A DNA stretch of 60,772 nt from an uncultured Pelagibacteraceae bacterium (GTDB taxonomy: Bacteria > Pseudomonadota > Alphaproteobacteria > Pelagibacterales > Pelagibacteraceae), in the NCBI GenBank assembly GCA_902545945.1, contig CACCID010000005.1:16001-76772 (forward strand), read 5' to 3'. Numbering within the stretch: position 1 is the first letter of the stretch; every line of letters begins with the position of its first letter. The translations under genes and the position numbers were made by a program. Shown piece after piece: positions 8,463 through 17,517 of the stretch. Under the pieces are notes generated by a model. The model worked only from the letters and a program-made list of their open reading frames with translations. It was not told where the DNA came from and did not search any database.

Positions 8463-9761
8463 TTAATTTTCCTTTTTTAACCTAATTTTAACTGAGTAAG
8501 CATGACCGTCTAAATTTTCATGTTTGGCTAAATTTATAACCGATGAGCCCAATCTTTCAATACCTGTTTTTGTTATTTTTATAAGCGAGTATCGTTTTAA
8601 AAAATCGTTTACCGACAAACCAGAAGAAAATCTAGCAGAGCCAGAGGTTGGAAGAACGTGGTTTGGGCCAGCTATATAATCACCGATCGCCTCAGGAGAA
8701 AATTTCCCAATAAATATCGAACCAGCATTTTTTACGTTTTTAAGTATTTCATTATTAAATGATGTATATAATTCTAAGTGTTCGGGAGATATAATATTAA
8801 TAATTTCTGAAATTTTTTTTTTGTTTTTAGTATAAACAGCTAAACCAAAATTTTTTAAACTTTTAGATGCTATTCTCTTTTTAGGTAATAGCATTAATTG
8901 TTTTCTTAAACATAAATTTACTGAGGTAATCAAATTTTTATTATTAGTAATTAATATTGATTGTGCAAATGTATCGTGTTCTGCCTGAGCTATTAGATCT
9001 GCTGCAACTAAATTCGGATCAGAATTTTTGTCAGCTACAACGCTCACTTCTGAAGGGCCCGCTACCATATCAATACCAACGTCACCAAAAACTTCTTTTT
9101 TTGCGTACGCTACGAAAGCATTTCCTGGTCCAACAATTTTGTCAACTTTTTCAAAATTTTTTGTACCATAAGTTAATGCTGCTATTGTATGAGCGCCACC
9201 AGTTTTATAAATTTTTTTAACGCCACATTTTTTTGCAGCATAAATTATCGCTGGATTAATATTAGAATCTAAACATGGTGTAGTTAAATAAATGTTTTTT
9301 ACTCCTGCAACGATTGCTGGGATACAATTCATTAGAACAGTGCTTGGATAACTAGCTATTCCACCTGGAACATATACGCCTACTTTATTAATAGGTGAAT
9401 ATTTATATGAAATCTCATTATTAAATTTATCTTTATATTTAAAAGAAGAAAATTTTTGTTGTGTGTGAAACTTTTTGATTCTACTAAAAGCTAAATCTAT
9501 TGCTTTTTGAATATTTTTTTCAGTTTTTCTTGATATTTTATTAATTTCTTCTTTAGAAAAAAGAACTTTATAAGAATTAGTTTTTACCTTAGAGAATTTC
9601 TTTTCATAATTTAAAACAGCTTTATCACCATTTTTTTTTACATTTTTAATAATCTTATTTACTACCGTGGTTAGGCTTTTTTGTGTTAATTTTCTTTTAT
9701 TTAAAAAATCATCTAGTAATTTATATGATCTTTTACCGTCATAATTTAAAATCTTAAGCAT
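8463..9761 (-). CDS. hisD: Histidinol dehydrogenase
   Basis: A 432-residue zinc enzyme that oxidises histidinol to histidine in two NAD-dependent steps. The zinc ligands of the family can be placed: Gln259 and His262 in QAEHD, Asp361 in GDYIAGPNHVLPT, and His420 in DGHAYSV. The catalytic Glu327/His328 pair is in SPEHLEL, and GPGNAFVAYAKK begins at residue 211. It lies away from any other his gene in this window, between DUF2948 and infA. It is coupled to the upstream gene by a TAATG overlap. Confidence 0.97.
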   Translation of the reverse strand: MLKILNYDGKRSYKLLDDFLNKRKLTQKSLTTVVNKIIKNVKKNGDKAVLNYEKKFSKVKTNSYKVLFSKEEINKISRKTEKNIQKAIDLAFSRIKKFHTQQKFSSFKYKDKFNNEISYKYSPINKVGVYVPGGIASYPSTVLMNCIPAIVAGVKNIYLTTPCLDSNINPAIIYAAKKCGVKKIYKTGGAHTIAALTYGTKNFEKVDKIVGPGNAFVAYAKKEVFGDVGIDMVAGPSEVSVVADKNSDPNLVAADLIAQAEHDTFAQSILITNNKNLITSVNLCLRKQLMLLPKKRIASKSLKNFGLAVYTKNKKKISEIINIISPEHLELYTSFNNEILKNVKNAGSIFIGKFSPEAIGDYIAGPNHVLPTSGSARFSSGLSVNDFLKRYSLIKITKTGIERLGSSVINLAKHENLDGHAYSVKIRLKKEN

Positions 9762-10195
9762 TATAAAACTTTGTGTTTAGGTTTATTTTTTGTATCCCAA
9801 GCCTCTCCTTGATCATCTAATGTTACCTCAATTACCTCGGAAATAACTCTAATAGTAGAGTCTCCTGCAAATGTAATCTTCATTTCATAGTTATTATCAG
9901 GCATCTTGTTAGTTTCAATAGCTAGAAAGTCTAAAAATTTATCTTTTTTAAGCTGATTTATATTCTTTGCAAGCACATTTAAAACATTTTCAAATTTTAA
10001 AACAGTTCTGATACGTTTATTTTTTCTAAATACACCTTTTTCAACATCTTCCCACATAAAACGATTTAATTGCATAAGAAATATTTTATTTTTTTTTAAA
10101 TTTGCAATATCTGCAACACTTGCGATTGAGTCTTGTAAATGTGCTGAGACTACTCTTAAATCTTCTTCTGTTTTTGCTATTAATTTTAAATTCAT
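9761..10195 (-). CDS. DUF2948 family protein
   Basis: A 144-residue protein matching the alphaproteobacterial DUF2948 family: LKLIAKTEEDLRVVSAHLQD at the N-terminus, FLMQLNRFMWEDVEKG in the middle, and an acidic-to-basic tail ending TKNKPKHKVL. It has no signal peptide, membrane segment or recognisable catalytic motif, and its function is unknown. The family typically sits between murA and hisD in alphaproteobacteria, as here. That suggests conserved co-expression rather than a role in either pathway. It starts at ATG 10195, 9 bp after the murA stop. Confidence 0.88.
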   Translation of the reverse strand: MNLKLIAKTEEDLRVVSAHLQDSIASVADIANLKKNKIFLMQLNRFMWEDVEKGVFRKNKRIRTVLKFENVLNVLAKNINQLKKDKFLDFLAIETNKMPDNNYEMKITFAGDSTIRVISEVIEVTLDDQGEAWDTKNKPKHKVL

Positions 10196-10204
10196 TGCTT
10201 ACAT

Positions 10205-11461
10205 TTAAATTCTTTTAATTTTAACATTGCAGGCATTTAATTTATTTTCTAACGCTTCATAACCTCTATCAAGATGATAAATTCTATTAATCAAAGTTCT
10301 ATTTTCTGCCACTAACCCTGCTAAAACTAAACTTACAGATGCTCTTAAATCGGTTGCCATTACCTCCGCACCAGTCAAATTAGTTGGTCCCTCAATATAA
10401 GCAGTTTTATTTTTTATCTTAATTTTTGCTCCCATTCTTTTTAATTCAGGCACATGCATAAACCTATTTTCAAATATTTCTTCCTTAATCTTTGAAACTC
10501 CATCAGCTTGAGTTAATAAAACCATTAATTGTGCTTGCAAATCTGTTGGAAAGCCAGGATATGGTTTTGTAACAATATTAATTTTTTTAAATTTTTTATT
10601 TTCCAAAATTAATAATGAAGATCTATTCTTTTTTATTTTTACACCAACTTTTTTTAAAATTTCTAGTTCTTTTTTAAGTATTTTCGGATTAATTTTATCA
10701 ATTAAAACTTTTTTTCCGATTAAAGCACTAGCAATAATATATGTTCCTGCCTCAATCCTGTCGAACATAATGTCGTGATTTATTTCAGATACTTTTTGCA
10801 GGTTTTCGATAATAGTAATTGTTCTGCCAGATAAAGTTATATTTGCTCCTAATTTTTTTAAGAAAATTATCAATTCTTTAATTTCTGGTTCAACAGCGCA
10901 ATTCTTGATGATTGTTTTTCCTTTTGCATTAAATGCGGCAAGTATCGCATTTTCAGTTGCACCTACTGAAATTGATGGGAATTTTATTACCGCTCCTTTT
11001 AATCCTTTTTTTGCTTCAGCAATAATATAACCGTTTTTAATTTTGATTTTTGCACCAAGTTTTTTTAGTGCGAAAAGGTGAAGGTCAACAGGCCTTGTCC
11101 CTATCGCACAACCACCTGGCAAGGATACTTTTGCTTTTCCATATTTTGTAAGTAATGAACCCAAAACCAACACTCCAGCTCTCATTGTTTTTACAAGTCT
11201 ATAAGGGGCTAAAGTATTTATTTTTCTTTCATTATTTATAATTTCCAAAGAATTTTGTTTTTTAAATATTTTTATTTTAAGCCCAATAAATTCTAAGAGC
11301 TCAATCATTGTAAAAATATCTTTAACTAAAGGTATATTTTTTATTTTAGCTTTATTACTAAATACACATGCTGCTAAAATTGGCAAAGAAGCATTCTTAG
11401 ATCCTGAAATTGAAATTTTACCTTTTAATTCTCTCTTGCCTGTAATTATTAGTTTTTGCAT
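10205..11461 (-). CDS. murA: UDP-N-acetylglucosamine 1-carboxyvinyltransferase
   Basis: The 418-residue EPSP-synthase-fold enzyme that adds enolpyruvate to UDP-GlcNAc in the first committed step of peptidoglycan synthesis. The N-terminal SGSKNASLPIL (19-29) and the flexible loop GGCAIGTRPVDLHLF are present. The loop Cys is residue 118, so the enzyme should be fosfomycin-sensitive in principle. FPTDLQAQLM and the C-terminal ENRTLINRIYHLDRGYEALE also fit. It is preceded at 8 bp by dcd and followed by DUF2948, so it probably sits inside one long minus-strand operon. Confidence 0.97.
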   Translation of the reverse strand: MQKLIITGKRELKGKISISGSKNASLPILAACVFSNKAKIKNIPLVKDIFTMIELLEFIGLKIKIFKKQNSLEIINNERKINTLAPYRLVKTMRAGVLVLGSLLTKYGKAKVSLPGGCAIGTRPVDLHLFALKKLGAKIKIKNGYIIAEAKKGLKGAVIKFPSISVGATENAILAAFNAKGKTIIKNCAVEPEIKELIIFLKKLGANITLSGRTITIIENLQKVSEINHDIMFDRIEAGTYIIASALIGKKVLIDKINPKILKKELEILKKVGVKIKKNRSSLLILENKKFKKINIVTKPYPGFPTDLQAQLMVLLTQADGVSKIKEEIFENRFMHVPELKRMGAKIKIKNKTAYIEGPTNLTGAEVMATDLRASVSLVLAGLVAENRTLINRIYHLDRGYEALENKLNACNVKIKRI

Positions 11462-11469
11462 TAAGAAAA

Positions 11470-12024
11470 CTAAACTTTGGGTAGTGTCACACCTTTTTGT
11501 TTCATATATTTACCTTTTCTTTTTGCATAAGTAACACTAGGTCTTTCGTTACCTTTTAAAAACACAAATTGTGCAACACCCTCGTTGGCATAAATCTTTG
11601 CTGGAAGAGGAGTGGTGTTAGAGAACTCTAAAGTTACTTGACCTTCCCAGCCAGGTTCTAAAGGTGTTACATTAACTATTATTCCACATCTTGCATAAGT
11701 AGATTTCCCAAGACAAATTACAAGCACATCATCAGGTATTTTGAAATATTCCATTGTTCTTGCTAAAGCAAAAGAGTTAGGGGGTATGATGCATTCTTTT
11801 CCAATTTTTGTAACAAAGCTCTCTTTTTTAAAAACTTTTGGGTCAACAATTCCAGAATTTACATTAGTAAAAATTTTAAATTCATTAGAAACTCTTGCAT
11901 CATAACCGTAAGAGGATAAACCGAATGAAATTTTTCCTTTTCTTATCTGTTTACTCACAAAAGGCTTTATCATGCCTTTTCTTTTTGCTGCTTTTATTAT
12001 CCATTTATCTGAGAGTACTGTCAT
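11470..12024 (-). CDS. dcd: dCTP deaminase
   Basis: A 184-residue trimeric enzyme that deaminates dCTP to dUTP, feeding dTMP synthesis. Visible motifs are [10 protein letters not shown] (36-45), [11 protein letters not shown] (105-115) and the catalytic region [17 protein letters not shown], where Glu133 in TLEF is the probable catalytic base. The ending [10 protein letters not shown] is a common C-terminus of the family. The start at ATG 12024 lies directly behind a run of thirteen A residues (coding strand) and overlaps the end of a 42-codon small gene by 20 bp. Confidence 0.96.
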   Translation of the reverse strand: MTVLSDKWIIKAAKRKGMIKPFVSKQIRKGKISFGLSSYGYDARVSNEFKIFTNVNSGIVDPKVFKKESFVTKIGKECIIPPNSFALARTMEYFKIPDDVLVICLGKSTYARCGIIVNVTPLEPGWEGQVTLEFSNTTPLPAKIYANEGVAQFVFLKGNERPSVTYAKRKGKYMKQKGVTLPKV

Positions 12025-12133
12025 TATTTTTTTTTTTTTCTTTAAGTTTAAATTTTTTTCTTTTTTTTAAGTTTTTTTTAAGAGCTTCTTCTCTGCTCTT
12101 TAAAAGAGAATCTTTTTTTTCAAAAGATTTCAT
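12005..12133 (-). CDS. Small lysine-rich protein (42 aa), unrecognised by usual length cut-offs
   Basis: Reading the minus strand from ATG 12133 to TAA 12005 gives 42 residues starting [18 protein letters not shown], followed by [17 protein letters not shown]. It fills the space between the stop of the 79-residue gene (7 bp upstream) and dcd, which it overlaps by 20 bp. That is how real genes are packed here. Alphaproteobacteria often carry a short basic protein with an 'LREALRANLRRRKAQ'-like core near murA, and the segment [14 protein letters not shown] resembles it (recollection, not searched). Function is unknown. The low-complexity lysine content means it could be a chance frame. Confidence 0.55.
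   Translation of the reverse strand: MKSFEKKDSLLKSREEALKKNLKKRKKFKLKEKKKNNDSTLR
12027..12039. repeat. Homopolymer of 13 T (A13 on the coding strand) just before dcd
   Basis: A run of thirteen T on the plus strand lies inside the 42-codon gene and ends two bases before the dcd ATG. Loss of one A, by mutation or by RNA polymerase slippage, would remove the frame difference. The small gene would then read through ATA-ATG into dcd as a fusion. Confidence 0.85.
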
Positions 12134-12140
12134 TAAAACT

Positions 12141-12380
12141 TTAGTTTTTATCTGGGTTAGTTAGATCTTCAAGAGTTATTGGTTTATCGATATCGTGCAT
12201 TTTTTCATCAACATCTTTGGGATTGCTATTTGCACGTTTTGCTCTTCTTTGCTCAATTCTCGCTTTTCTTTTAGCTTCTTTTTTCATAGCTTTATCGCCA
12301 CGTGTTGATTTATAATCATAGTGAATTCCCATAACAAGCATCCCTTTAATATCAGTTCTTGAATTTACTTCTTGAGCCAC
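12141..12380 (-). CDS. Conserved-looking hypothetical basic protein (79 aa)
   Basis: A 79-residue protein beginning at GTG 12380 (residues MAQEVNSRTDIKGMLVMGI). It has a short N-terminal part, a strongly basic helix (KKEAKRKARIEQRRAKRAN) and an acidic tail. I do not recognise a named family. The basic helix suggests RNA, DNA or ribosome contact, but that is inference only. The gene overlaps the 62-residue membrane gene upstream by 29 bp and ends 7 bp before the 42-codon gene, so it is probably co-translated with both. Confidence 0.65.
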   Translation of the reverse strand: MAQEVNSRTDIKGMLVMGIHYDYKSTRGDKAMKKEAKRKARIEQRRAKRANSNPKDVDEKMHDIDKPITLEDLTNPDKN

Positions 12381-12540
12381 TTTTTTGCAAGTCTCTTAAT
12401 TGTAGCTTCTGAATAATTATAAAAAATACTGACAAAATTACGGCAACCAAAACATCTTGAAATGGAGTAGCTTTTGGAAAACCATAATTCCACAAAATCA
12501 CAAATATTAACCATGCTATCCAATTAATTTTTTTTTTCAT
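12352..12540 (-). CDS. Small hypothetical membrane protein (62 aa), two membrane segments
   Basis: Sixty-two residues from ATG 12540, with two hydrophobic segments (about 6-21 and 28-44) separated by a short loop, then a charged tail. It is preceded by the DUF255 gene, which it overlaps by 17 bp, and followed by a 79-residue basic protein that it overlaps by 29 bp. No family is recognised. The two-helix hairpin shape and tight packing with its neighbours are the only support for its being a gene. Confidence 0.65.
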   Translation of the reverse strand: MKKKINWIAWLIFVILWNYGFPKATPFQDVLVAVILSVFFIIIQKLQLRDLQKSGSRSKFKN

Positions 12541-14263
12541 CTATTTTACAACCTCGCTCATTACAATTTTTACCTGATTCTATATTATTAAAAAAATCTA
12601 AAGCTCTTATAGCCGTCATCATATGATGTTTATAAATATTAAGATAACCATTTAAGCTATTTGATAATTTTTTTGCTTCTTCCATCATGCCTAATCTAAC
12701 AAAATTTATGAGCATAACAGCGTTACCATTAGGGATTGTATTGTCACCGATATCGATTGGTTTAAAAAAAACATCATTGTTGTTTTTTGGACTCTTTTGA
12801 AAAATATTTTTATCTTTTAAAAAAAATTTGGCTATCGCTTCCTGGCACAATTTCTTAGCTAAATCTCTATATTTAAAATTCATTGTTCTTTCGTATAAAT
12901 CATTAATTGAGTTAATTAAAAAAGCATAATCTTCTATAAAAACTACATCTTTTGAATAACTGTGATGAATATTATTTTTGATATATTTTTTTTCAATTTT
13001 TGAAAAAAAGTCCTCAGCCAAGTTTAAATAACCCTTCTCTGGTAAAATCTCGTTAGCCTCAATCAATGCACTAATCATTAAGCAATTTAAATCTAATTGG
13101 GTTTTATCATCAAAAAAAGGTTTTTTTCTTTTTAATCTAATTTGAAAAAGTTTTTTTAAGATTTCATCATTTGCTTTTGCTTTTTCAACTAAAATAATTT
13201 TATTCTCCCAATTTCCTTCTGGTTTTATTTCAAAATATTTTTCAATATTTTCTATATCTTTAATTTCATTGTAAGAATAAACATAATATTTTCCCTCTTC
13301 ACCATCACTATCTGCATCGTAAGCTGAACCTAAAAAACCCTCTTTATTAAGGAAGTTTTTTTTTAAAAACTCAATTGTTTGTTCTAATTTATCTTTAAAA
13401 TAATTATCAGATTTTATTTTACAATATTTTGAAAGTAATAATATAAACTGAGTATTATCATAAAGCATTTTCTCAAAATGTGGGATTATCCATTCCTCAT
13501 CAACGGTGTAACGGGCTATTCCTCCTTCTACATGATCATAAATTCCTTTTGTACATAATTTTTTAATAATTATTTCTACTGGCTTTAGATACTTAGTGTC
13601 ATTAGAGGTATTGTAAAAATAAAGTAGAGTTTCAAATAAGTTAAAAGTTGGAAATTTAGGCGCTCCTTTATAACCACCTTTCTCAGGATCTAAATTATTT
13701 AGGGATATTTCAAGAATGGGTTTTAAATCTTGATTTAGTACAGAATTTTTTTTTAAATCTAAATTTTTAATAATCAAGTCTTTTTGATTTACTATCTTTT
13801 CTCTTTGATCTTTGTAAGCCTCTGAAACTTTTACTAAAACTTCTTTAAATGATGGTAATCCATGTTTAGCTTCTTTGGGAAAATAAGTGCCTCCCATAAA
13901 CGGAACCCCATTTTCATCCAAAAACATCGTCAAAGGCCAACCTCCTCCAGTTTGATTAAATAATTGAAATGAACTTTGAAAAATAAAATCTAAATCAGGC
14001 CTTTCTTCTTTATCAACTTTTATATTAACAAATAATTTATTCATCAATTTTGCTGTTTCGTTATCTTCAAAACTTTCATGAGCCATAACATGACACCAAT
14101 GGCAACTTGAATAGCCGATACTAAGTAAAATAGGTTTTTTATTATTTTTTGAAAACTCTAAAGTTTCTTTAGACCAAATTTGCCAATTAACTGGATTATC
14201 TTTATGTTGTTTAAGATACGGACTTAGATCATTAGACAACACATTTTTATCAATTTTTATCAT
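12524..14263 (-). CDS. DUF255 (YyaL/SSP411-like) thioredoxin-domain protein
   Basis: About 579 residues from ATG 14263. The long open frame can be read from a TTG one codon earlier, which I do not favour. The N-terminal half is a thioredoxin-like DUF255 domain with LSPYLKQHKDNPVNW and the motif SSCHWCHVMAHESFE (CxxC). The C-terminal half is an (alpha/alpha)6-barrel region related to sugar epimerase or glycosidase folds (EGGIARYTVDEEWIIPHFEKM). Bacterial members are widespread and poorly characterised. It overlaps the TVP38-type gene upstream by 14 bp and the 62-residue gene downstream. No signal peptide is seen, so it should be cytosolic. Confidence 0.9.
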   Translation of the reverse strand: MIKIDKNVLSNDLSPYLKQHKDNPVNWQIWSKETLEFSKNNKKPILLSIGYSSCHWCHVMAHESFEDNETAKLMNKLFVNIKVDKEERPDLDFIFQSSFQLFNQTGGGWPLTMFLDENGVPFMGGTYFPKEAKHGLPSFKEVLVKVSEAYKDQREKIVNQKDLIIKNLDLKKNSVLNQDLKPILEISLNNLDPEKGGYKGAPKFPTFNLFETLLYFYNTSNDTKYLKPVEIIIKKLCTKGIYDHVEGGIARYTVDEEWIIPHFEKMLYDNTQFILLLSKYCKIKSDNYFKDKLEQTIEFLKKNFLNKEGFLGSAYDADSDGEEGKYYVYSYNEIKDIENIEKYFEIKPEGNWENKIILVEKAKANDEILKKLFQIRLKRKKPFFDDKTQLDLNCLMISALIEANEILPEKGYLNLAEDFFSKIEKKYIKNNIHHSYSKDVVFIEDYAFLINSINDLYERTMNFKYRDLAKKLCQEAIAKFFLKDKNIFQKSPKNNNDVFFKPIDIGDNTIPNGNAVMLINFVRLGMMEEAKKLSNSLNGYLNIYKHHMMTAIRALDFFNNIESGKNCNERGCKIDEKKN

Positions 14264-14972
14264 CAAAAAATTTTTTTTTTACTATTAAAGAAAAGATCAT
14301 AAAAAAAGCAAACATAAGAATTGGTAAATAAATCCCCGGAGTCAAGATGAAGTCAAGCACATTAAAATTCTCCGATTGTTCTACATAAGAGTTTATTCCG
14401 GCACCTATAGTGTTAAAGATAAAAAAACCAGGTATGAATCCAAAAAAACTTGAAAAAAAATAATTCATTTTTCCCATCCCAAATAAGACCGGTATTAAAT
14501 TTTGTAGTCCAAATGGAACTCCCAGACCACCAATAAATCTATATATAAAAAAATAGTAAAATTCATTTTTTTTGAATAAAAAAATGTATTTATCAAATTT
14601 TTGTTGAAGAGTCTTTTTAACTAAGTCCTGGAAGAAAAAATTTCCTATAGAATACAAAATCAATGCTCCAACTGAAATTGAAATAACAGAAATCAAAGTT
14701 CCAATCCACTGACCAAACAATATTCCAGAAACTATTAATAAAGGAGCCCCAAAACCTAAAAGGGCAACCCAGAGCACTGCGAAAATAAAAAAGTAAATTA
14801 AATTTTTAATTATACTCGCACTAACTAAATTGCTTAAATTATTCTGTAGGTCTTTATAATATGAAAAATCATTTAATTTACTTAGTTCTATACTAGTAAA
14901 AAGAAAATATAAGAATACAAAAAGTATAGCTAGATAAGAAATACCCAAAAATGTTTTCAATCTTTTACTCAT
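14250..14972 (-). CDS. TVP38/TMEM64 (DedA superfamily) membrane protein
   Basis: A 240-residue multi-pass membrane protein. The core contains FGAPLLIVSGILFGQW (about 74-89) followed by ISISVGALILYSIGNFFF, and later RFIGGLGVPFGLQNLIPVLFG with GFIPGFFIFNTIGAG. This is the pattern of the SNARE-associated/VTT domain. The family is linked to membrane lipid scrambling or homeostasis, but no substrate can be read here. It is the first gene of a long minus-strand run and is divergent from rpmH across about 50 bp. Confidence 0.88.
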   Translation of the reverse strand: MSKRLKTFLGISYLAILFVFLYFLFTSIELSKLNDFSYYKDLQNNLSNLVSASIIKNLIYFFIFAVLWVALLGFGAPLLIVSGILFGQWIGTLISVISISVGALILYSIGNFFFQDLVKKTLQQKFDKYIFLFKKNEFYYFFIYRFIGGLGVPFGLQNLIPVLFGMGKMNYFFSSFFGFIPGFFIFNTIGAGINSYVEQSENFNVLDFILTPGIYLPILMFAFFMIFSLIVKKKFFDDKN

Positions 14973-15022
14973 AATTTACCTGTACAACAGACGACAATTA
15001 AAATATATACCTTTAAATATTT

Positions 15023-15157
15023 ATGAAAAGAACATATCAGCCTAGCAATTTAGTTAGAAAAAGAAGACACGGTTTTAGAGCAAGAATGGCTACAAAAACT
15101 GGTAGACAACTTATCGCTCGTAGAAGGGCTAAAGGAAGAAAAACTCTCTCTACCTAA
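15023..15157 (+). CDS. rpmH: 50S ribosomal protein L34
   Basis: This 44-codon gene encodes [17 protein letters not shown] followed by [27 protein letters not shown] in parts, a full match to bacterial L34. It is the usual first gene of the rpmH-rnpA-yidD-yidC group and lies 6 bp upstream of rnpA. In many bacteria this group sits next to dnaA and the origin. I see no dnaA or DnaA-box cluster here, as is usual for alphaproteobacteria, where rpmH is far from the origin. Confidence 0.97.
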   Translation: MKRTYQPSNLVRKRRHGFRARMATKTGRQLIARRRAKGRKTLST

Positions 15158-15163
15158 GAATTA

Positions 15164-15514
15164 ATGGTAAAGCTTGAAAGTTTAAAAAAAAGCAATCAAT
15201 TCAGAAAAGTGCTTAAAGAAAAGAAAATTTATACGGATTACTTTTCAATTTTTGCTACAAAAAATTTTTTTGAGGCTAAAAACAGAGCAAATTTATTAAT
15301 AAGTTTTGTAATGAAAAAAAAAATTGGAAATGCTGTCAAAAGAAATAAAATTAGAAGAAAATTAAAAGCAATTGTTCAAAAATTATTAAAAAAAAGAGGT
15401 GCAATTAATAAGGATTACACTTATATAGTTTTCGGTAAGTCTAATGCTTATACTCAAAAATATGATGTGCTTTTGCCATTAATGGAGAAAAGTTTTAGTA
15501 AGTTAAAAAAGTAA
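15164..15514 (+). CDS. rnpA: Ribonuclease P protein component
   Basis: A 116-residue basic protein that binds the RNase P RNA and helps it remove tRNA 5' leaders. The start [18 protein letters not shown] and the RNA-binding motif [18 protein letters not shown] are diagnostic. It is placed as expected between rpmH and yidD and is separated from yidD by a single base. RNase P would also be needed to free the tRNA-Phe that overlaps infA in this window. Confidence 0.95.
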   Translation: MVKLESLKKSNQFRKVLKEKKIYTDYFSIFATKNFFEAKNRANLLISFVMKKKIGNAVKRNKIRRKLKAIVQKLLKKRGAINKDYTYIVFGKSNAYTQKYDVLLPLMEKSFSKLKK

Positions 15515-15515
15515 A

Positions 15516-15839
15516 ATGACAAAAATTTTAATTTTTATAATTAAAATCTATCAATTTCTTATTTCACCATTATTAGGAAATAGGTGTAGATTTTTACCGA
15601 CTTGTTCAGAATATTTTATTGAAGCTCTAAAGACTCAAGGTCTTATAAAAGGTTTAAAATTAGGAACAAAAAGAATTTTTAAATGTCACCCGTTTAAAAA
15701 ACTAGGTGGTTCTCATGGAGTAGATTTTGTCCCGATTCCAAAAAACGCTTCTAGACAAGAAAGGTTGAAAAAAATTGTGGAGGGATTACAAAAAGCTGGT
15801 TGGAAATACGAAAATAATAAGGAAAGTAAAAATGGATAA
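15516..15839 (+). CDS. yidD: Membrane protein insertion efficiency factor YidD
   Basis: A 107-residue protein with the signature [16 protein letters not shown] (about 24-39) and [21 protein letters not shown]. It is proposed to help YidC-dependent membrane insertion and to bind the inner face of the membrane through an N-terminal amphipathic helix, here [16 protein letters not shown]. The C-terminal tail is longer than the minimum family and overlaps the yidC start by 8 bp, so the two are likely translationally coupled. Confidence 0.94.
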   Translation: MTKILIFIIKIYQFLISPLLGNRCRFLPTCSEYFIEALKTQGLIKGLKLGTKRIFKCHPFKKLGGSHGVDFVPIPKNASRQERLKKIVEGLQKAGWKYENNKESKNG

Positions 15840-17517
15840 TAAAAATGTATTTGTAGCAATTGCTCTTTCAATGTCCGTTTTACTTTTCTGGGGTGCCTTT
15901 TTTGAAACACCCAGAAAACCTATTGATCAACAAAATAATCAAAATGTTGAAAAAAAAACTGAACAAAACTCAATTTCGCCTACAATTAGCCAACCACAAA
16001 TAGTTAAAAAACTCACGAGAGAAGAGTCTATTAATAATAGTAAAAGGGTAAAAATTGAAAATGATAGTATATTAGGTTCAATAAATTTAAAGGGCGCTCT
16101 AATTGACGATATATCTTTTAAAAAACATAAACAGAAAGTTGAAGATGGAAAAAATATTGTTTTTTTAAATCCATCTAATACTGAAAATGGTTTTTATATT
16201 GAAACAGGATGGACAAGTATTGGAAATAAAATAGAAGTTCCAACTAAAGACTCTGTATGGAATATAAAAGGAAACAATATTTTAAGTAATACTTCACCGA
16301 TTGTTTTACAGTGGAACAATAATGATGGAGTGACTTTTGAAAAAAGAATTGAACTAGATGATAAATATTTATTTAAGATATCTCAAAAGGTAAAAAATAA
16401 TTCTAATTCATCTATAGATTTATTTCCGTATGCTCAAATGACAAGAAATAAAATTCCAGATGATATTCAAAATTTTTATATACAACATGAGGGTTTCATT
16501 GGAGTTTTTGATGATGAGTTAAAAGAGGATGATTATGAAGATGTTGAAGAAAAAAAGATTGTAAGAGAATCTAATGAGGGTTGGCTTGGAATTACAGATA
16601 AATATTGGATGACTGCTTTCGTTCCAGAGACAGGTAAAAATTTTAAATCAACTTTTCTTTATGAAGATGGATTTAAAGCAAATTATATAATTAATAAACC
16701 TACGACTATTAGCAAATCATCTACTGGGATAAATGAATTGAGATTATTTGTTGCAGCTAAAGAGGTTGAGACAATTGATAGTTATGCGGCAAATCAAAAT
16801 ATTAAAAAGTTTGACTTAGTTATTGATTGGGGTTGGTTCTATTTTTTCACTAAACCCTTATTTTTTGTAATAGATTATTTATTTAAAATTTCGGGAAATT
16901 TTGGAACAGCTATCGTTCTATTAACTATAGCAATTAGACTAATTTTCTTCCCACTAGCTAATTTCTCATTTAGATCGATGGCAAAGATGAAAGCAGTTCA
17001 GCCAGAGATGATGAGACTTAAAGAGCTACATAAAGATGATAAGGTTAAATTACAGCAAGAGATGATGGCTTTGTACAGAAAAGAAAAAATTAATCCTGCA
17101 TCTGGTTGTTTGCCTGTATTGATACAAATACCTTTCTTTTTTGCAATATATAAGATGCTCTTCATTTCTCTAGAAATGAGACATCAGCCATTCTTTGGTT
17201 GGATAAAAGATTTGTCAGCTCAAGACCCTACTTCATTATTTAATTTGTTCGGTTTAATACCTTGGGACCCTCCAGGTTTTATGATAATTGGAATTTGGCC
17301 AATTTTAATGGGGGCCTCGATGTGGGTTCAACAAAAATTAAATCCAGCACCAGCTGATCCGATACAGGCAAAAATATTTGCTTTCTTTCCTTTGTTTTTG
17401 ACAATCATACTTGCATCTTTCCCTTCTGGTTTAGTTGTTTATTGGACGATAAACAATATTCTTACAATCGCTCAGCAATACGTAATTGTTAAAAAAACAA
17501 CTGTGAAAACTAATTAA
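15832..17517 (+). CDS. yidC: Membrane protein insertase YidC
   Basis: A 561-residue Oxa1-family insertase, started at ATG 15832 ([15 protein letters not shown]). The frame can be opened 19 codons earlier, but a GGAAAG ribosome site lies just before 15832 and the N-terminal membrane anchor begins there. A periplasmic beta-rich domain fills about 50-330. The conserved insertase core starts near 345 with [20 protein letters not shown] and ends with [19 protein letters not shown]. It works with SecYEG or alone on inner-membrane proteins. argB begins directly after its stop codon. Confidence 0.97.
   Translation: MDNKNVFVAIALSMSVLLFWGAFFETPRKPIDQQNNQNVEKKTEQNSISPTISQPQIVKKLTREESINNSKRVKIENDSILGSINLKGALIDDISFKKHKQKVEDGKNIVFLNPSNTENGFYIETGWTSIGNKIEVPTKDSVWNIKGNNILSNTSPIVLQWNNNDGVTFEKRIELDDKYLFKISQKVKNNSNSSIDLFPYAQMTRNKIPDDIQNFYIQHEGFIGVFDDELKEDDYEDVEEKKIVRESNEGWLGITDKYWMTAFVPETGKNFKSTFLYEDGFKANYIINKPTTISKSSTGINELRLFVAAKEVETIDSYAANQNIKKFDLVIDWGWFYFFTKPLFFVIDYLFKISGNFGTAIVLLTIAIRLIFFPLANFSFRSMAKMKAVQPEMMRLKELHKDDKVKLQQEMMALYRKEKINPASGCLPVLIQIPFFFAIYKMLFISLEMRHQPFFGWIKDLSAQDPTSLFNLFGLIPWDPPGFMIIGIWPILMGASMWVQQKLNPAPADPIQAKIFAFFPLFLTIILASFPSGLVVYWTINNILTIAQQYVIVKKTTVKTN

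Noticed and set aside
11895-12164. Plus-strand frame of 89 codons rich in Leu, Phe and Ser over 11895-12164
   Set aside because: It is the complement of A-rich coding DNA of dcd and the small lysine-rich gene.
15775-15831. Nineteen-residue N-terminal extension of YidC
   Set aside because: It lies in the yidD gene. ATG 15832 has a ribosome site directly upstream and begins the membrane anchor.
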